The notes below the pieces were generated by a model. The model worked only from the letters and a program-made list of their open reading frames with translations, searched no databases and had not been told where the DNA came from. Of a stretch of 64,000 bases of DNA, positions 18,318 through 27,529 are shown piece by piece. The stretch covers positions 62,001 to 126,000 of the forward strand of contig NZ_JALJXP010000012.1 of the NCBI RefSeq assembly GCF_024170165.1, given 5' to 3'. The first letter of the stretch is position 1. Every line of letters begins with the position of its first letter. A program made the position numbers and the translations under genes. This stretch comes from Pseudomonas nitroreducens (GTDB lineage Bacteria > Pseudomonadota > Gammaproteobacteria > Pseudomonadales > Pseudomonadaceae).

Positions 18318-20207
18318 TTACTTCTTGGCGTCGTCGAATTTCTCGATCTTCGCCTGATCCTGCAGGTAGCGGCGGAAGGCAGCGAAGTCGTCCTGGCCGC
18401 TGCGCGAGGCGAGGAAGCGCTGGTACATCGCCTTCTCCTCCTCGGTCGGCTTGGCGGTCGGTTCGTTCACGCCACTGAGCTTGACCAGCACGAAGTCGCC
18501 GTTCTGCAGCGCGACACCACCCAGGCCGGGCTTGTCGGCGCCTTGCGGGCGAGCCATGCGGAACACGCTCTGCAGCACCACCGGGTCGACGCCTTCCTGA
18601 CCACGGGCGGCAGCTTCCACGACTTTCCAGTCCTGGCCTTCCTGGGCCTGGGTCAGCGGAATCTTGCCGTCGCGCAGACCAGCCAGCAGCGCTTCACCGC
18701 GGGCCTTGGCGTCGGCAGCGGCATGCTCGACCTGCAGACGCTTGAGGATATCGGCACGCACCTGCTCCAGGGTTTCCTGTTCAGGCTTGTGATGCTCCTT
18801 CACGCGCAGTACGACCACGGTATCCGGGTCCAGCTCGATGGCGCCGCTGTTGGCAGCTTCTTCCAGCACTTCCGGGCTGAAAGCAGCCTGGATGACCTGA
18901 CGGTTGGCGGTCACGCCTTCGCCGCCTTCCTTGCCGAACGGCTTGCTGGTCTGCACCTTCAGGCCCATGTCCTGAGCCGGCTGGCCCAGATCGGAAGCCT
19001 CGTAGGCGGAGCTTTCCAGTTGCTTGGTCGCGTCGACGAAGCGCTGCTCGACCAGTTGGGTCTTGGCTTCGTGCTCCAGTTTGGCCTTCAGGCTGTCGAA
19101 GGTCGGAACCTCCGGCGCTTCAACACCCAGCAGCTTGATCAGGTGCCAGCCGTAGGAGGTCTTCACCGGAGCGGAGACTTCGCCCTTCTTCAGCGCGTAC
19201 AGCGACTCTTCGAAGGCCGGGTCATACACGCCACGACCGGCGAAGCCCAGGTCGCCACCGTTGGCGGCGGAGCCGGTGTCGTTGGACAGCTCCTTGGCCA
19301 GCTTGGCGAAGTCTTCACCCTTGTCCAGGCGTGCCTTGATCTCGTCGATCTTGGCCTTGGCCTGCTGGTCGGTCTGCTTGTCGTTCACCTCGATCAGGAT
19401 GTGCGCGGCGTCGCGCTGCTCGGCCAGGCCGGCGATTTCCTTCTGATAGAGGGCATCGAGATCTTCCTTCTTCACCTCGACCTGATCGAAGAAGGCGGAC
19501 TTCTTCAGCTCGACGTAGTCGATGGTGACCTGCTCGGGCGTCATGAACTCGGTGCTGTGGGCGTCGTAGTACGCCTTGATCTCGCTGTCCTCGACCTTGC
19601 TCTTGGCCGGGTCGGCCTTGAGCGTCAGGGTAGCGAAGTCACGGGTCTGCTTCTCCAGGCGGGCGAAGGCATTCAGCTCCTCATCAGTGACGAAGCCGGT
19701 GCCGGCAATCCCCGCGCGCAGCTGACCCATCAGCATTTCCTCGCCGAACATACGGCGGAACTGCATGCGGTCGTAGCCCATCTGGCGGATGACCTGGTCG
19801 AAACGATCAGCGCTGAACTTGCCATCCACCTGGAACTCAGGGGTCGACAGGATCAGTTGATCCAGCGCCTGCTGAGAGAAGGCGAACTTGTCGTTCTGCG
19901 CAGCCTGCAGGATCAGCTTGCGCTCGATCAGCGACTTCAGCGCCGAATCCTTGAGCAGCTTGTCGTCGAGCATGGACGCATCGAAGTCCTTGCCCAGACG
20001 CTGCATCAGCTGGCGACGCTGCATGTCCGCAGCCTGCTGCAGTTCCGGCAGGCTGATGTCATCACCGTTGACCTGAGCAGCGACGTTCTCGTGGTGGGTT
20101 GCGCGAATGATCTGATCGAACCCGGTCAAAGCCATGAGGACAACGATCACGCCCAGGATGGTCTTGGTGATCCAGCCTTGGGAATTGTCCCTGATGTTTT
20201 GCAGCAT
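18318..20207 (-). CDS. ppiD: Periplasmic chaperone / peptidyl-prolyl isomerase D
   Basis: An inner-membrane-anchored periplasmic foldase at the Sec translocon exit. It has 629 residues. The N-terminal cytoplasmic stub MLQNIRDNSQGWITKTILGV leads into one membrane helix (about 15-34). A SurA-like chaperone domain follows, then a parvulin domain (about 263-360: AAHILIEV, GGDLGFAGRGVYDPAFEESL, SYGWHLIKL) and a C-terminal chaperone region. I chose the ATG at 20207 because the family begins MLQ(N/K)IR; the longer in-frame start at 20240 adds an unrelated peptide. The position next to hupB and lon is conserved in gammaproteobacteria. Confidence 0.95.
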   Translation of the reverse strand: MLQNIRDNSQGWITKTILGVIVVLMALTGFDQIIRATHHENVAAQVNGDDISLPELQQAADMQRRQLMQRLGKDFDASMLDDKLLKDSALKSLIERKLILQAAQNDKFAFSQQALDQLILSTPEFQVDGKFSADRFDQVIRQMGYDRMQFRRMFGEEMLMGQLRAGIAGTGFVTDEELNAFARLEKQTRDFATLTLKADPAKSKVEDSEIKAYYDAHSTEFMTPEQVTIDYVELKKSAFFDQVEVKKEDLDALYQKEIAGLAEQRDAAHILIEVNDKQTDQQAKAKIDEIKARLDKGEDFAKLAKELSNDTGSAANGGDLGFAGRGVYDPAFEESLYALKKGEVSAPVKTSYGWHLIKLLGVEAPEVPTFDSLKAKLEHEAKTQLVEQRFVDATKQLESSAYEASDLGQPAQDMGLKVQTSKPFGKEGGEGVTANRQVIQAAFSPEVLEEAANSGAIELDPDTVVVLRVKEHHKPEQETLEQVRADILKRLQVEHAAADAKARGEALLAGLRDGKIPLTQAQEGQDWKVVEAAARGQEGVDPVVLQSVFRMARPQGADKPGLGGVALQNGDFVLVKLSGVNEPTAKPTEEEKAMYQRFLASRSGQDDFAAFRRYLQDQAKIEKFDDAKK

Positions 20208-20274
20208 GCGGCCCCCGACGCGGCCACGGCTCACCGTCAATGGCGGCGCGGCGTGGAAAAAAGGCGGATATAAG

Positions 20275-20299
20275 AAAGGCGCATCCGAGGATGCGCCTT
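20275..20299 (-). terminator. Terminator between hupB and ppiD
   Basis: AAGGCGCATCC and GGATGCGCCTT form 11-bp arms around a 2-nt loop, followed on the minus strand by TTTCTTAT. It ends the hupB transcript or the non-coding RNA that precedes it. Confidence 0.75.
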
Positions 20300-20307
20300 C
20301 TCGTAAC

Positions 20308-20382
20308 TGGTGGAGCTTGCGGGCTTTGAGCCCGTGACCCCTGATGATTCCAACCGACCTACGCCAGCCGGGTCATCGCTCC
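20308..20382 (-). ncRNA. tRNA-like element / candidate small RNA downstream of hupB
   Basis: On the minus strand this 75-nt stretch starts GGAGC and ends GCTCC-A-CCA (5-bp acceptor-like stem with an encoded CCA). It contains a D-arm-like hairpin (GACC 20374-20371 with GGTC 20359-20356, 11-nt loop) and a T-arm-like hairpin (CGGG-CTCAAAG-CCCG, 20334-20320). The middle is about two nucleotides short and forms no proper anticodon stem, so it is not a normal tRNA. A strong terminator follows. It may be a decayed tRNA, a structured 3' UTR of hupB, or a small RNA. I do not recognise a named family. Confidence 0.4.
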
Positions 20383-20434
20383 GTGACCGGCCCAACCGAA
20401 GTTGAACCGGTCCAGGTCAAGTCCAAAAAGACGC

Positions 20435-20707
20435 TTAGTTGACAGCGTCCTTGAGGGCTTTACCGGCCTTGAAGCCCGGGATCTTAGCAGCAGCGATCTT
20501 GATCGGCTTGCCGGTCTGCGGGTTGCGACCGGTGCGAGCAGCGCGCTCTTTGACAGCGAAGGTGCCGAAGCCTACCAGTACGACGGAGTCACCAGCCTTC
20601 AGGGCGCCAGTTACGGACTCGATCACCGCGTCCAGAGCGCGACCGGCAACAGCTTTCGGGATATCAGCAGATGCGGCGATAGCATCGATCAGTTCCGACT
20701 TGTTCAC
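20435..20707 (-). CDS. hupB: DNA-binding protein HU-beta
   Basis: A small nucleoid-associated protein that bends DNA without strong sequence preference. It has 90 residues, exactly the family length. The histone-like signature [20 protein letters not shown] spans the DNA-contacting beta arm, with the conserved Arg-Asn-Pro tip. It starts [14 protein letters not shown] separate strong promoter lies in the 136-nt gap after lon, so it is transcribed apart from lon. Confidence 0.98.
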   Translation of the reverse strand: MNKSELIDAIAASADIPKAVAGRALDAVIESVTGALKAGDSVVLVGFGTFAVKERAARTGRNPQTGKPIKIAAAKIPGFKAGKALKDAVN

Positions 20708-20801
20708 TCTAAGTCCCCTTATTTCTGTTGAGTATGTTTCTATGTGTTAGGTGTAAGCAAAAGCAGGTGCTGGTTTGCCAACTGACAAAGCAAGTGCCGC
20801 T

Positions 20802-20830
20802 TTATAACAAGGGCTCAAAAACAGTGTCAA
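20802..20830 (-). promoter_or_regulatory. Sigma-70 promoter for hupB
   Basis: On the minus strand TTGACA (20830-20825), a 17-nt spacer and TTATAA (20807-20802) give a near-consensus housekeeping promoter. The predicted start near 20795 leaves a leader of about 85 nt before hupB. Confidence 0.8.
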
Positions 20831-20843
20831 GAAAGCCCCCCAA

Positions 20844-23240
20844 CTAATGCGTGCTGATTCGCTCCTTGGAATCAGACTCGCGCTTCTCATCCTTTGCAAC
20901 CATCTCGGGAGCCGCATCGGGCAAGGGCTCCGGGGCGTATTGCAGCGCAATTTGCAGGACCTCGTCAATCCATTTAACCGGTTTAATAACGAGATCGGCC
21001 TTAATATTATCCGGAATTTCCCTAAGGTCCCGTACGTTTTCCTCGGGAATGATCACAGTCTTGATTCCACCCCGGTGCGCAGCCAGAAGTTTTTCCTTCA
21101 GGCCACCGATGGCCAGCACCTGCCCCCGCAGGGTGATCTCGCCGGTCATCGCAACGTCCGCGCGGACCGGGATCTGGGTGATCGCCGAAACCAGTGCGGT
21201 GCACATGCCGATGCCCGCGCTAGGGCCATCCTTGGGGGTCGCGCCTTCGGGCACGTGGATGTGAATATCGTGTTTTTCGTGGAAGTCCGGGGCGATGCCC
21301 AGGCTCTTCGAACGACTGCGAACTACGGTCAGCGCAGCAGTGATGGACTCCGCCATGACGTCGCCCAGCGAGCCGGTCTTGGTCAGCGCGCCCTTGCCGG
21401 GAACCATGGCCGATTCGATGGTCAGCAATTCGCCACCCACCTGGGTCCAGGCGAGACCGGTTACCTGGCCGATCTGGTCCTGCTGCTCGGCCAGGCCGTA
21501 GCGGAATTTGCGCACGCCCAGGTAGTTCTCCAGCGAATCCGGCGTCACTACCGCTTCGATGCGCTTGGCCTTGCCACCGTCCTTGACCGCTTTGCGGCAG
21601 ACCTTGGCGATCTGACGCTCCAGGCTGCGCACACCGGCTTCGCGGGTGTAATAGCGGATGATGTCACGGGTAGCCGCTTCCTCGAACACCACCTCGCCCT
21701 TCTTCAGACCATTGGCCGCAGTCTGTTTCGGTACAAGATATTTCGAGGCGATGTTGATCTTCTCATCTTCGGTGTAACCCGGCAGGCGGATCACTTCCAT
21801 GCGGTCCAGCAGCGCTGCCGGAATGTTCATGGAGTTCGCCGTGCAAAGGAACATCACGTCGGAAAGGTCGTAGTCGACTTCGAGGTAGTGGTCGTTGAAG
21901 TTGTGGTTCTGCTCCGGATCGAGCACTTCCAGCAGCGCCGACGCAGGGTCGCCGCGCATGTCGCTGCCCATCTTGTCGATTTCGTCGAGCAGGAACAGCG
22001 GGTTGCGCACGCCGACCTTGGTCATCTTCTGAATCAGACGACCGGGCATGGAACCAATGTAGGTACGACGATGGCCGCGAATCTCAGCCTCGTCACGCAC
22101 GCCACCCAGGGCCATGCGCACGAACTTGCGGTTGGTCGCGCGGGCGATCGATTCGGCCAGCGAGGTCTTGCCCACGCCAGGCGGGCCGACCAGGCAGAGT
22201 ACCGGGCCCTTGAGCTTCTTCACGCGCTTCTGGACGGCGAGATACTCAAGGATGCGCTCCTTGACCTCTTCCAGGCCGTAGTGATCGGCATCGAGGATGT
22301 CCTCGGCCTTGTCCAGGTCGTGGCGCACCTTGCTTTCGGCCTTCCACGGCACATTCACCAGCCAGTCGATGTAGGAACGCACCACAGTCGCCTCGGCGGA
22401 CATCGGCGACATCTGCTTGAGCTTGTTCAGCTCGGCAGTGGCCTTGGCCAGGGCTTCCTTGGTCAGGCCGGCAGCATCGATGCGCTTCTTCAACTCCTCG
22501 ACTTCGTTGTGGCCTTCGTCGATGTCACCCAGTTCTTTCTGGATGGCCTTCATCTGCTCGTTGAGGTAGTACTCGCGCTGGCTGCGCTCCATCTGCTTCT
22601 TCACGCGGCCGCGGATGCGTTTCTCGACCTGCAGCAGGTCGATCTCGGCATCCAGCATGGCCAGCACGTGTTCGACGCGGGCAGACAGCTCGGTAATCTC
22701 GAGGATTTCCTGCTTCTGCTCGATCTTCAGCGCCATGTGCGCGGCCATGGTGTCTACCAGACGGCCCGGCTCGTCGATGCTGTTGAGCGAGGACAGGACC
22801 TCTGCCGGGACTTTCTTGCCCAGCTGCACGTACTGCTCGAACTGGCTGAGCAGGCTGCGGGTGAAGACTTCTGATTCACGCTCGCCGACGGAGGCCTCGT
22901 CAATGATCGACACTTCTGCGCGGCAGTAGGCTTCCTCGTCGATGAAACGCTCGACCTGGCCGCGCTGCTCGCCTTCTACCAGCACCTTGACGGTGCCGTC
23001 GGGCAGTTTCAGCAGCTGCAGGACGGTGGCCACGGTACCCATGCGGTACAGGCCATCGGCGCCCGGATCATCGTCGGCCGGATTCTTCTGCGCCAGCAAC
23101 AGGATCTGCTTGTCACTGGTCATGGCGGCCTCGAGGGCCTCGATGGATTTCTCTCGTCCCACGAACAGCGGGATGACCATGTGCGGATACACCACTACGT
23201 CACGCAGGGGCAGCAGGGGCAACTCGACGAGTGTTTTCAT
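20844..23240 (-). CDS. lon: ATP-dependent protease Lon
   Basis: A cytosolic AAA+ serine protease that degrades misfolded and regulatory proteins. It has 798 residues. It has an N-terminal substrate-recognition domain (about 8-200), a coiled-coil/helical region, an AAA+ module (Walker [10 protein letters not shown], Walker [11 protein letters not shown]) and a C-terminal protease with the catalytic serine in [11 protein letters not shown] (about residue 674). Its partner lysine is in the later [18 protein letters not shown] segment. It lies between clpX and hupB as in other Pseudomonas. A heat-shock-type promoter lies just upstream. Confidence 0.97.
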   Translation of the reverse strand: MKTLVELPLLPLRDVVVYPHMVIPLFVGREKSIEALEAAMTSDKQILLLAQKNPADDDPGADGLYRMGTVATVLQLLKLPDGTVKVLVEGEQRGQVERFIDEEAYCRAEVSIIDEASVGERESEVFTRSLLSQFEQYVQLGKKVPAEVLSSLNSIDEPGRLVDTMAAHMALKIEQKQEILEITELSARVEHVLAMLDAEIDLLQVEKRIRGRVKKQMERSQREYYLNEQMKAIQKELGDIDEGHNEVEELKKRIDAAGLTKEALAKATAELNKLKQMSPMSAEATVVRSYIDWLVNVPWKAESKVRHDLDKAEDILDADHYGLEEVKERILEYLAVQKRVKKLKGPVLCLVGPPGVGKTSLAESIARATNRKFVRMALGGVRDEAEIRGHRRTYIGSMPGRLIQKMTKVGVRNPLFLLDEIDKMGSDMRGDPASALLEVLDPEQNHNFNDHYLEVDYDLSDVMFLCTANSMNIPAALLDRMEVIRLPGYTEDEKINIASKYLVPKQTAANGLKKGEVVFEEAATRDIIRYYTREAGVRSLERQIAKVCRKAVKDGGKAKRIEAVVTPDSLENYLGVRKFRYGLAEQQDQIGQVTGLAWTQVGGELLTIESAMVPGKGALTKTGSLGDVMAESITAALTVVRSRSKSLGIAPDFHEKHDIHIHVPEGATPKDGPSAGIGMCTALVSAITQIPVRADVAMTGEITLRGQVLAIGGLKEKLLAAHRGGIKTVIIPEENVRDLREIPDNIKADLVIKPVKWIDEVLQIALQYAPEPLPDAAPEMVAKDEKRESDSKERISTH

Positions 23241-23298
23241 GATATTCGGCTCTACAGCGGCACTTGGCCAAAACGATGGGATTGGACCCTTCGGCCTA

Positions 23299-23327
23299 AG
23301 ATGGGGTTAGGACTGGGAAAAAACAAG
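23299..23327 (-). promoter_or_regulatory. Candidate RpoH (sigma-32) promoter for lon
   Basis: On the minus strand CTTGTTT (23327-23321), a 15-nt spacer and CCCATCT (23305-23299) resemble the heat-shock consensus CTTGAAA-N11-16-CCCATNT. The -10 is a full match and the -35 has two changes. It lies about 60 nt before the lon start codon. Confidence 0.6.
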
Positions 23328-23347
23328 CGCGGTAGATGGGAAGAAAA

Positions 23348-23367
23348 AAGGGGCCCTAGGGCCCCTT
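23348..23367 (-). terminator. Terminator after clpX
   Basis: AAGGGGCCC-TA-GGGCCCCTT is a perfect 20-bp palindrome 7 nt beyond the clpX stop, followed on the minus strand by TTTTTTC. It separates clpX from lon. Confidence 0.85.
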
Positions 23368-23373
23368 CTGGTT

Positions 23374-24654
23374 TCAGGCGTCAGGTGCAGCCTTGGCCGG
23401 CTGCTCGCTGTTCTCGTAGATCAGCAGCGGCTGGGAGGAGCCCTCGATGACGCTTTCGTCGATCACCACCTTGCTGACATCGTTCTGCGAGGGGATCTCG
23501 TACATGGTATCGAGCAGGATGCCTTCGAGGATCGAACGCAGGCCACGGGCGCCGGTCTTGCGCTCCAGCGCGCGACGGGCGACGGCCTTGAGCGCGTCCG
23601 GACGGAACTCGAGGTCCACGCCTTCCATTTCGAAGAGCTTGGCGTACTGCTTGGTCAGCGCGTTCTTCGGCTCGGTCAGAATCTGCATCAGCGCAGGCTC
23701 GTCCAGCTCGTCAAGAGTCGCGATGATCGGCAAGCGACCGACGAACTCGGGGATCAGGCCGAATTTCACCAGATCTTCCGGCTCGACCTCACGCAGCGCT
23801 TCGCCGACCTTCTTGCCCGCTTCCTGGCTGCGAACCTCGGCGTTGAAGCCGATGCCGCCCTTGGTGGAACGGTTCTGGATGACCTTTTCCAGGCCAGCGA
23901 ACGCGCCACCGCAGATGAACAGGATGTTGCGGGTGTCGACCTGCAGGAACTCCTGCTGCGGGTGCTTGCGGCCGCCCTGGGGCGGTACGGAAGCCACGGT
24001 GCCTTCGATCAGCTTCAGCAGGGCCTGCTGAACGCCTTCGCCGGACACGTCGCGGGTGATCGACGGGTTGTCGGATTTGCGCGAGATCTTGTCGATTTCG
24101 TCGATGTAGACGATACCCATCTGGGCTTTCTCGACATCGTAATCGCACTTCTGCAGCAGCTTCTGGATGATGTTCTCGACATCCTCGCCCACGTAGCCAG
24201 CCTCGGTGAGGGTGGTGGCATCGGCGATGGTGAAGGGAACATTGAGCAGACGCGCCAGGGTCTCGGCAAGCAGGGTCTTGCCCGAGCCGGTCGGCCCGAT
24301 CAGCAGGATGTTGCTCTTGCCCAGTTCGACGTCGTCCTTGCGCTCACGCTGGTTCAGGCGCTTGTAGTGGTTGTACACCGCTACTGCCAGGGTTTTCTTG
24401 GCACGTTCCTGGCCGATCACGTACTGATCGAGGATGGTGCGGATCTCTTTCGGCGCCGGAAGCTTGTGCGCACTGCTCTCCGCCTGTGCTTCCTGCACCT
24501 CCTCACGGATGATGTCGTTGCACAGGTCGACGCACTCGTCGCAGATAAAGACCGAGGGGCCGGCAATCAACTTGCGCACTTCGTGCTGGCTCTTGCCGCA
24601 GAAGGAGCAATACAGCAGCTTGCCGTTGTCCTCGCCGTTGCGGGTGTCAGTCAT
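23374..24654 (-). CDS. clpX: ATP-dependent Clp protease ATP-binding subunit ClpX
   Basis: An AAA+ unfoldase that feeds substrates, such as SsrA-tagged proteins, to ClpP. It has 426 residues. It has an N-terminal zinc domain ([20 protein letters not shown]), Walker [16 protein letters not shown], Walker [11 protein letters not shown], the pore loop YVGED and the ClpP-contacting IGF-type loop, which reads [11 protein letters not shown] nearby. I chose the ATG at 24654 ([12 protein letters not shown]); a longer in-frame start adds a non-conserved peptide. It follows clpP by 107 nt on the same strand. Confidence 0.97.
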   Translation of the reverse strand: MTDTRNGEDNGKLLYCSFCGKSQHEVRKLIAGPSVFICDECVDLCNDIIREEVQEAQAESSAHKLPAPKEIRTILDQYVIGQERAKKTLAVAVYNHYKRLNQRERKDDVELGKSNILLIGPTGSGKTLLAETLARLLNVPFTIADATTLTEAGYVGEDVENIIQKLLQKCDYDVEKAQMGIVYIDEIDKISRKSDNPSITRDVSGEGVQQALLKLIEGTVASVPPQGGRKHPQQEFLQVDTRNILFICGGAFAGLEKVIQNRSTKGGIGFNAEVRSQEAGKKVGEALREVEPEDLVKFGLIPEFVGRLPIIATLDELDEPALMQILTEPKNALTKQYAKLFEMEGVDLEFRPDALKAVARRALERKTGARGLRSILEGILLDTMYEIPSQNDVSKVVIDESVIEGSSQPLLIYENSEQPAKAAPDA

Positions 24655-24761
24655 TCGATCGTTCCAATCGGGGATATACGTGAAGGACAAGATGAAGGCA
24701 TTCGCAGGCATTTTCAAGCCCGCGAGCGGCCGGATTACCGGCCGCGGTACAGCGGAGAGAC

Positions 24762-25400
24762 TCAGCTAGCGGAAGGACGCTGAGTGAAGACCTGATCGAT
24801 CAGACCGTATTTGACGGCCTCGTCGCCGCTCATGAAGCGGTCACGGTCGGTATCGCGGGCGATGACGTCCAGCGGCTGGCCGGTGTGGTGCGCCAGCACC
24901 TGATTCAGGCGCTCCTTGATGAAGAGGATTTCCTTGGCATGGATCTCGATGTCCGAGGCCTGGCCCTGGAAGCCGCCCAGCGGCTGGTGGATCATCATGC
25001 GCGAATGCGGCAGGCAGTAGCGCTTGCCAGCGGCGCCGCCGGCCAGCAGCAGGGCACCCATGCTGCACGCCTGACCCACGCAGATGGTGGACACGTCGGG
25101 CTTGATGAACTGCATGGTGTCGTAGATCGACATGCCAGCGGTCACGGAACCACCCGGGGAGTTGATATAGAGGTGGATGTCCTTGTCCGGGTTCTCGGCT
25201 TCGAGGAACAGCAGCTGGGCAACCACGAGGTTGGCCATGTAGTCCTCGACCTGGCCGACCAGGAAGATGATCCGCTCCTTCAGCAGGCGCGAATAGATGT
25301 CGTAGGAACGCTCACCGCGGGCGGACTGCTCCACCACCATCGGCACCAGACCACCAGCGGCCTGAATGTTCGGAACTTGCGGCATATAAGGATTATGCAT
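24762..25400 (-). CDS. clpP: ATP-dependent Clp protease proteolytic subunit ClpP
   Basis: A serine protease that forms the 14-mer chamber. It has 212 residues. The catalytic triad is Ser113 (GQACSMGA), His138 (SRMMIHQP) and Asp187 (ARDTDRD), with the same spacing as E. coli. A short propeptide is expected before about residue 15. The order tig-clpP-clpX-lon is conserved. The start ATG is preceded by a GGGAG sequence about 14 nt upstream, so the Shine-Dalgarno spacing is loose. Confidence 0.97.
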   Translation of the reverse strand: MHNPYMPQVPNIQAAGGLVPMVVEQSARGERSYDIYSRLLKERIIFLVGQVEDYMANLVVAQLLFLEAENPDKDIHLYINSPGGSVTAGMSIYDTMQFIKPDVSTICVGQACSMGALLLAGGAAGKRYCLPHSRMMIHQPLGGFQGQASDIEIHAKEILFIKERLNQVLAHHTGQPLDVIARDTDRDRFMSGDEAVKYGLIDQVFTQRPSAS

Positions 25401-25444
25401 GTCCGACGATCACTCCCTAATAAAAAGTCATGTCTCTATAGACG

Positions 25445-25472
25445 CACAAGCCAGCCCGAAGGCTGGCTTGTG
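25445..25472 (-). terminator. Hairpin between tig and clpP
   Basis: CACAAGCCAGCC and GGCTGGCTTGTG are 12-bp arms. On the minus-strand RNA the loop is a very stable UUCG tetraloop. No T-run follows, so it may be a partial terminator or an RNA-stabilising stem between tig and clpP. Confidence 0.6.
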
Positions 25473-25493
25473 ACAATCGAACGAAGCGCTGGA

Positions 25494-26804
25494 TCAGGCC
25501 GCTTGCGGAGCTTCTGCAGGCTTGACCGCGTCTTCGTAGGATACCTGCTTGTCGGTCACATTGGCCTTCTGCAGGACAGTATCTACAACTTGTTCTTCCA
25601 GTACAACCGAACGAACTTCGTTCAGTTGCTGGTCGTTCTTGTAGTACCAGGAAACAACCTGTTCCGGCTCCTGATAGGCGGAAGCCATCTCTTCGATCAT
25701 TTCGCGAACGCGGGCTTCATCAGCCTTGAGCTCGTGCTGCTTGACCAGCTCGGCGACGATCAGACCCAGCACGACGCGGCGCTTGGCCTGCTCTTCGAAC
25801 AGCTCGGCCGGCAGTTGGTCGGGCTTGATGTTGCCACCGAACTGCTGGACAGCCTGGACGCGCAGACGATTGACTTCGTTGCCGATCAGGGCCTTCGGAA
25901 CTTCGATTGGGTTGGTCTCGACCAGACCTTCCATCACCTGGTTCTTCACCTTGGACTTGATGGCCTGACGCAGTTCACGCTCCATGTTCTTGCGAACTTC
26001 GGTGCGGAAACCTTCCAGAGTGCTTTCCTTCACGCCGAACAGAGCGAAGAACTCTTCGTTCAGTTCCGGCAGCTTCGGCTCGGCGACGCTGTTGACGGTA
26101 GCGGTGAACTCGGCGGCCTTGCCGGCCAGATCCAGGTTCTGGTAGTCCTCGGGGAAGGTCACGTTCAGAACGCGCTCTTCACCGGCCTTGGCGCCGACCA
26201 GGCCTTCTTCGAAGCCCGGGATCATGCGGCCGGAGCCCAGCACCAGCAGGGTGCCCTTGGCGGAACCGCCAGCGAAGGCTTCGCCGTCGATCTTGCCAAC
26301 GAAGTCGATGTTCACCTGGTCGTCGTTCTGAGCGGCGCGGTCAACGGCTTCGAAGCGGGTGTTCTGCTTGCGCAGGATTTCCAGCATGTTGTCGAGATCG
26401 GCATCAGCCACGTCAGCCTGCAGGCGCTCGACCTTGATGCCGTCGAAACCGGCAACCTGGAACTCGGGGAAGACTTCGAAGGTAGCGATGTACTCGAGGC
26501 CCTTCTCTTTCTCGAACACTTTCGGCTCGACGGAAGGAGCACCGGCCGGGTTCAGCTTCTGCTCGACCACGGCTTCGTAGAAGGTTTCCTGGATCAGGTC
26601 ACCGAGGGCTTCCTGACGAGCGGCGGCTTCGTAACGCTGACGGATCACGCTCATCGGCACCTTGCCGGGACGGAAGCCAGGAACCTTGGCGCGACGAGCG
26701 GTCTGCTGCAGACGCTTGTTGACTTCGGTCTCGATGCGCTCGGCCGGCACGCCAACGGTCATGCGGCGCTCAAGAGCGGAGGTGCTTTCAACGGAAACTT
26801 GCAT
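25494..26804 (-). CDS. tig: Trigger factor (ribosome-associated chaperone)
   Basis: It binds the ribosome exit tunnel and folds nascent chains. It has 436 residues. The N-terminal ribosome-binding domain carries the GFRPGKVP signature at about 44-51. A central FKBP-type isomerase domain (about 150-245) and a C-terminal chaperone domain follow. I chose the ATG at 26804 ([20 protein letters not shown]), with GAGGAA 8 nt upstream; the longer in-frame version runs into the promoter. A sigma-70 promoter lies 62-90 nt upstream. Confidence 0.97.
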   Translation of the reverse strand: MQVSVESTSALERRMTVGVPAERIETEVNKRLQQTARRAKVPGFRPGKVPMSVIRQRYEAAARQEALGDLIQETFYEAVVEQKLNPAGAPSVEPKVFEKEKGLEYIATFEVFPEFQVAGFDGIKVERLQADVADADLDNMLEILRKQNTRFEAVDRAAQNDDQVNIDFVGKIDGEAFAGGSAKGTLLVLGSGRMIPGFEEGLVGAKAGEERVLNVTFPEDYQNLDLAGKAAEFTATVNSVAEPKLPELNEEFFALFGVKESTLEGFRTEVRKNMERELRQAIKSKVKNQVMEGLVETNPIEVPKALIGNEVNRLRVQAVQQFGGNIKPDQLPAELFEEQAKRRVVLGLIVAELVKQHELKADEARVREMIEEMASAYQEPEQVVSWYYKNDQQLNEVRSVVLEEQVVDTVLQKANVTDKQVSYEDAVKPAEAPQAA

Positions 26805-26865
26805 GGATATTCCTCGTGGCACAGACGTAAGCCGGTCCTTCCGGCTCCCAGAATCAAGGGCAAGC

Positions 26866-26894
26866 ATTCTAGTAGCTAGAAATGCAGAAGTCAC
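26866..26894 (-). promoter_or_regulatory. Sigma-70 promoter for tig
   Basis: On the minus strand GTGACT (26894-26889), a 17-nt spacer and TAGAAT (26871-26866). The leader then contains a small AGCCGG/CCGGCT hairpin (26830-26846). Confidence 0.6.
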
Positions 26895-26946
26895 CCTGAG
26901 TGGAAGCTGCGGAAATTCACGGATGCGAGAGCTTATGGAAAGAAGA

Positions 26947-27031
26947 TGGTGCGGACGGAGAGACTCGAACTCTCACAGCTTGCGCCACCGGAACCTAAAT
27001 CCGGCGTGTCTACCAATTTCACCACGTCCGC
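26947..27031 (-). tRNA. tRNA-Leu (anticodon UAG)
   Basis: An 85-nt tRNA with encoded CCA. The acceptor is GCGGACG with CGTCCGC, discriminator A. The anticodon loop is TTTAGGT in a CCGGA/TCCGG stem, giving anticodon TAG. A long class II variable arm and the T-loop TTCGAGT are visible. It is the last tRNA of a minus-strand Arg-His-Leu operon. I see no strong terminator after it, and tig lies downstream. Confidence 0.96.
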
Positions 27032-27083
27032 AGGGTACCGCAGAAACGAAAACGCCAGGCTCTAGGCCTGGCGCTTCGGAATA

Positions 27084-27160
27084 TGGGGTGGACGATGGGA
27101 ATCGAACCCACGACACCAGGAGCCACAATCCTGTGCTCTACCAACTGAGCTACGCCCACC
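27084..27160 (-). tRNA. tRNA-His (anticodon GUG)
   Basis: A 77-nt tRNA including the extra 5' G(-1) opposite discriminator C, the hallmark of tRNA-His, and an encoded CCA. The anticodon loop is TTGTGGC in a CAGGA/TCCTG stem, giving GTG. It is the middle gene of the operon. Confidence 0.97.
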
Positions 27161-27190
27161 ATATTACATTTGCTTGTACCGAACGCCACT

Positions 27191-27267
27191 TGGCGCACCC
27201 GGCAGGACTCGAACCTGCGACCATCCGCTTAGAAGGCGGATGCTCTATCCAGCTGAGCTACGGGCGC
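27191..27267 (-). tRNA. tRNA-Arg (anticodon UCU)
   Basis: A 77-nt tRNA with encoded CCA. The acceptor is GCGCCCG with CGGGTGC, discriminator G. The anticodon loop is CTTCTAA in a TCCGC/GCGGA stem, giving TCT. It is the first gene of the operon, about 95 nt after the predicted transcription start. Confidence 0.97.
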
Positions 27268-27368
27268 TTTAGTGGCGGCAACCCTTGCTAAGCAGACTCA
27301 GTGGAAACCACCGAATCGGTTGGCACCGCCTCTTTCGTGTTTCAGGCTGTGCTCGGCAAGCGGGGCGC

Positions 27369-27397
27369 ATGTTATCGATGAGGCCATACCCCGTCAA
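27369..27397 (-). promoter_or_regulatory. Promoter of the tRNA-Arg-His-Leu operon
   Basis: On the minus strand TTGACG (27397-27392), a 17-nt spacer and TAACAT (27374-27369) are followed by a GC-rich discriminator (GCGCCCCG) typical of stringently controlled stable-RNA promoters. Immediately upstream is the A/T palindrome AACTTTTTTAAAAAAAGTT (27399-27417), a good candidate UP element. The leader 27268-27362 contains no tRNA. Confidence 0.8.
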
Positions 27398-27529
27398 CAA
27401 CTTTTTTAAAAAAAGTTCAAAGAGATAAAGGAGTTACGCCAAATCAGGGGCTCCCGCCTTTGCCTTAGGGAGGCAGCATGCGAAAATGCGCGCCTTCTTT
27501 TCACCCGCCTTAATGGTTATCCCCCCGAC

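Noticed and set aside
17613..20273. 886-residue plus-strand open frame opposite ppiD
   Set aside because: It has no family match and low-complexity composition. It runs antisense through fabI's end and all of ppiD, whose protein is unmistakable. High GC makes such long antisense frames common.
20308..20340. Fragment of tmRNA (ssrA) 3' end as an integration scar
   Set aside because: GCTCCACCA resembles the tmRNA 3' end, but the T-arm and the rest do not match, and no integrase or island lies beside it.
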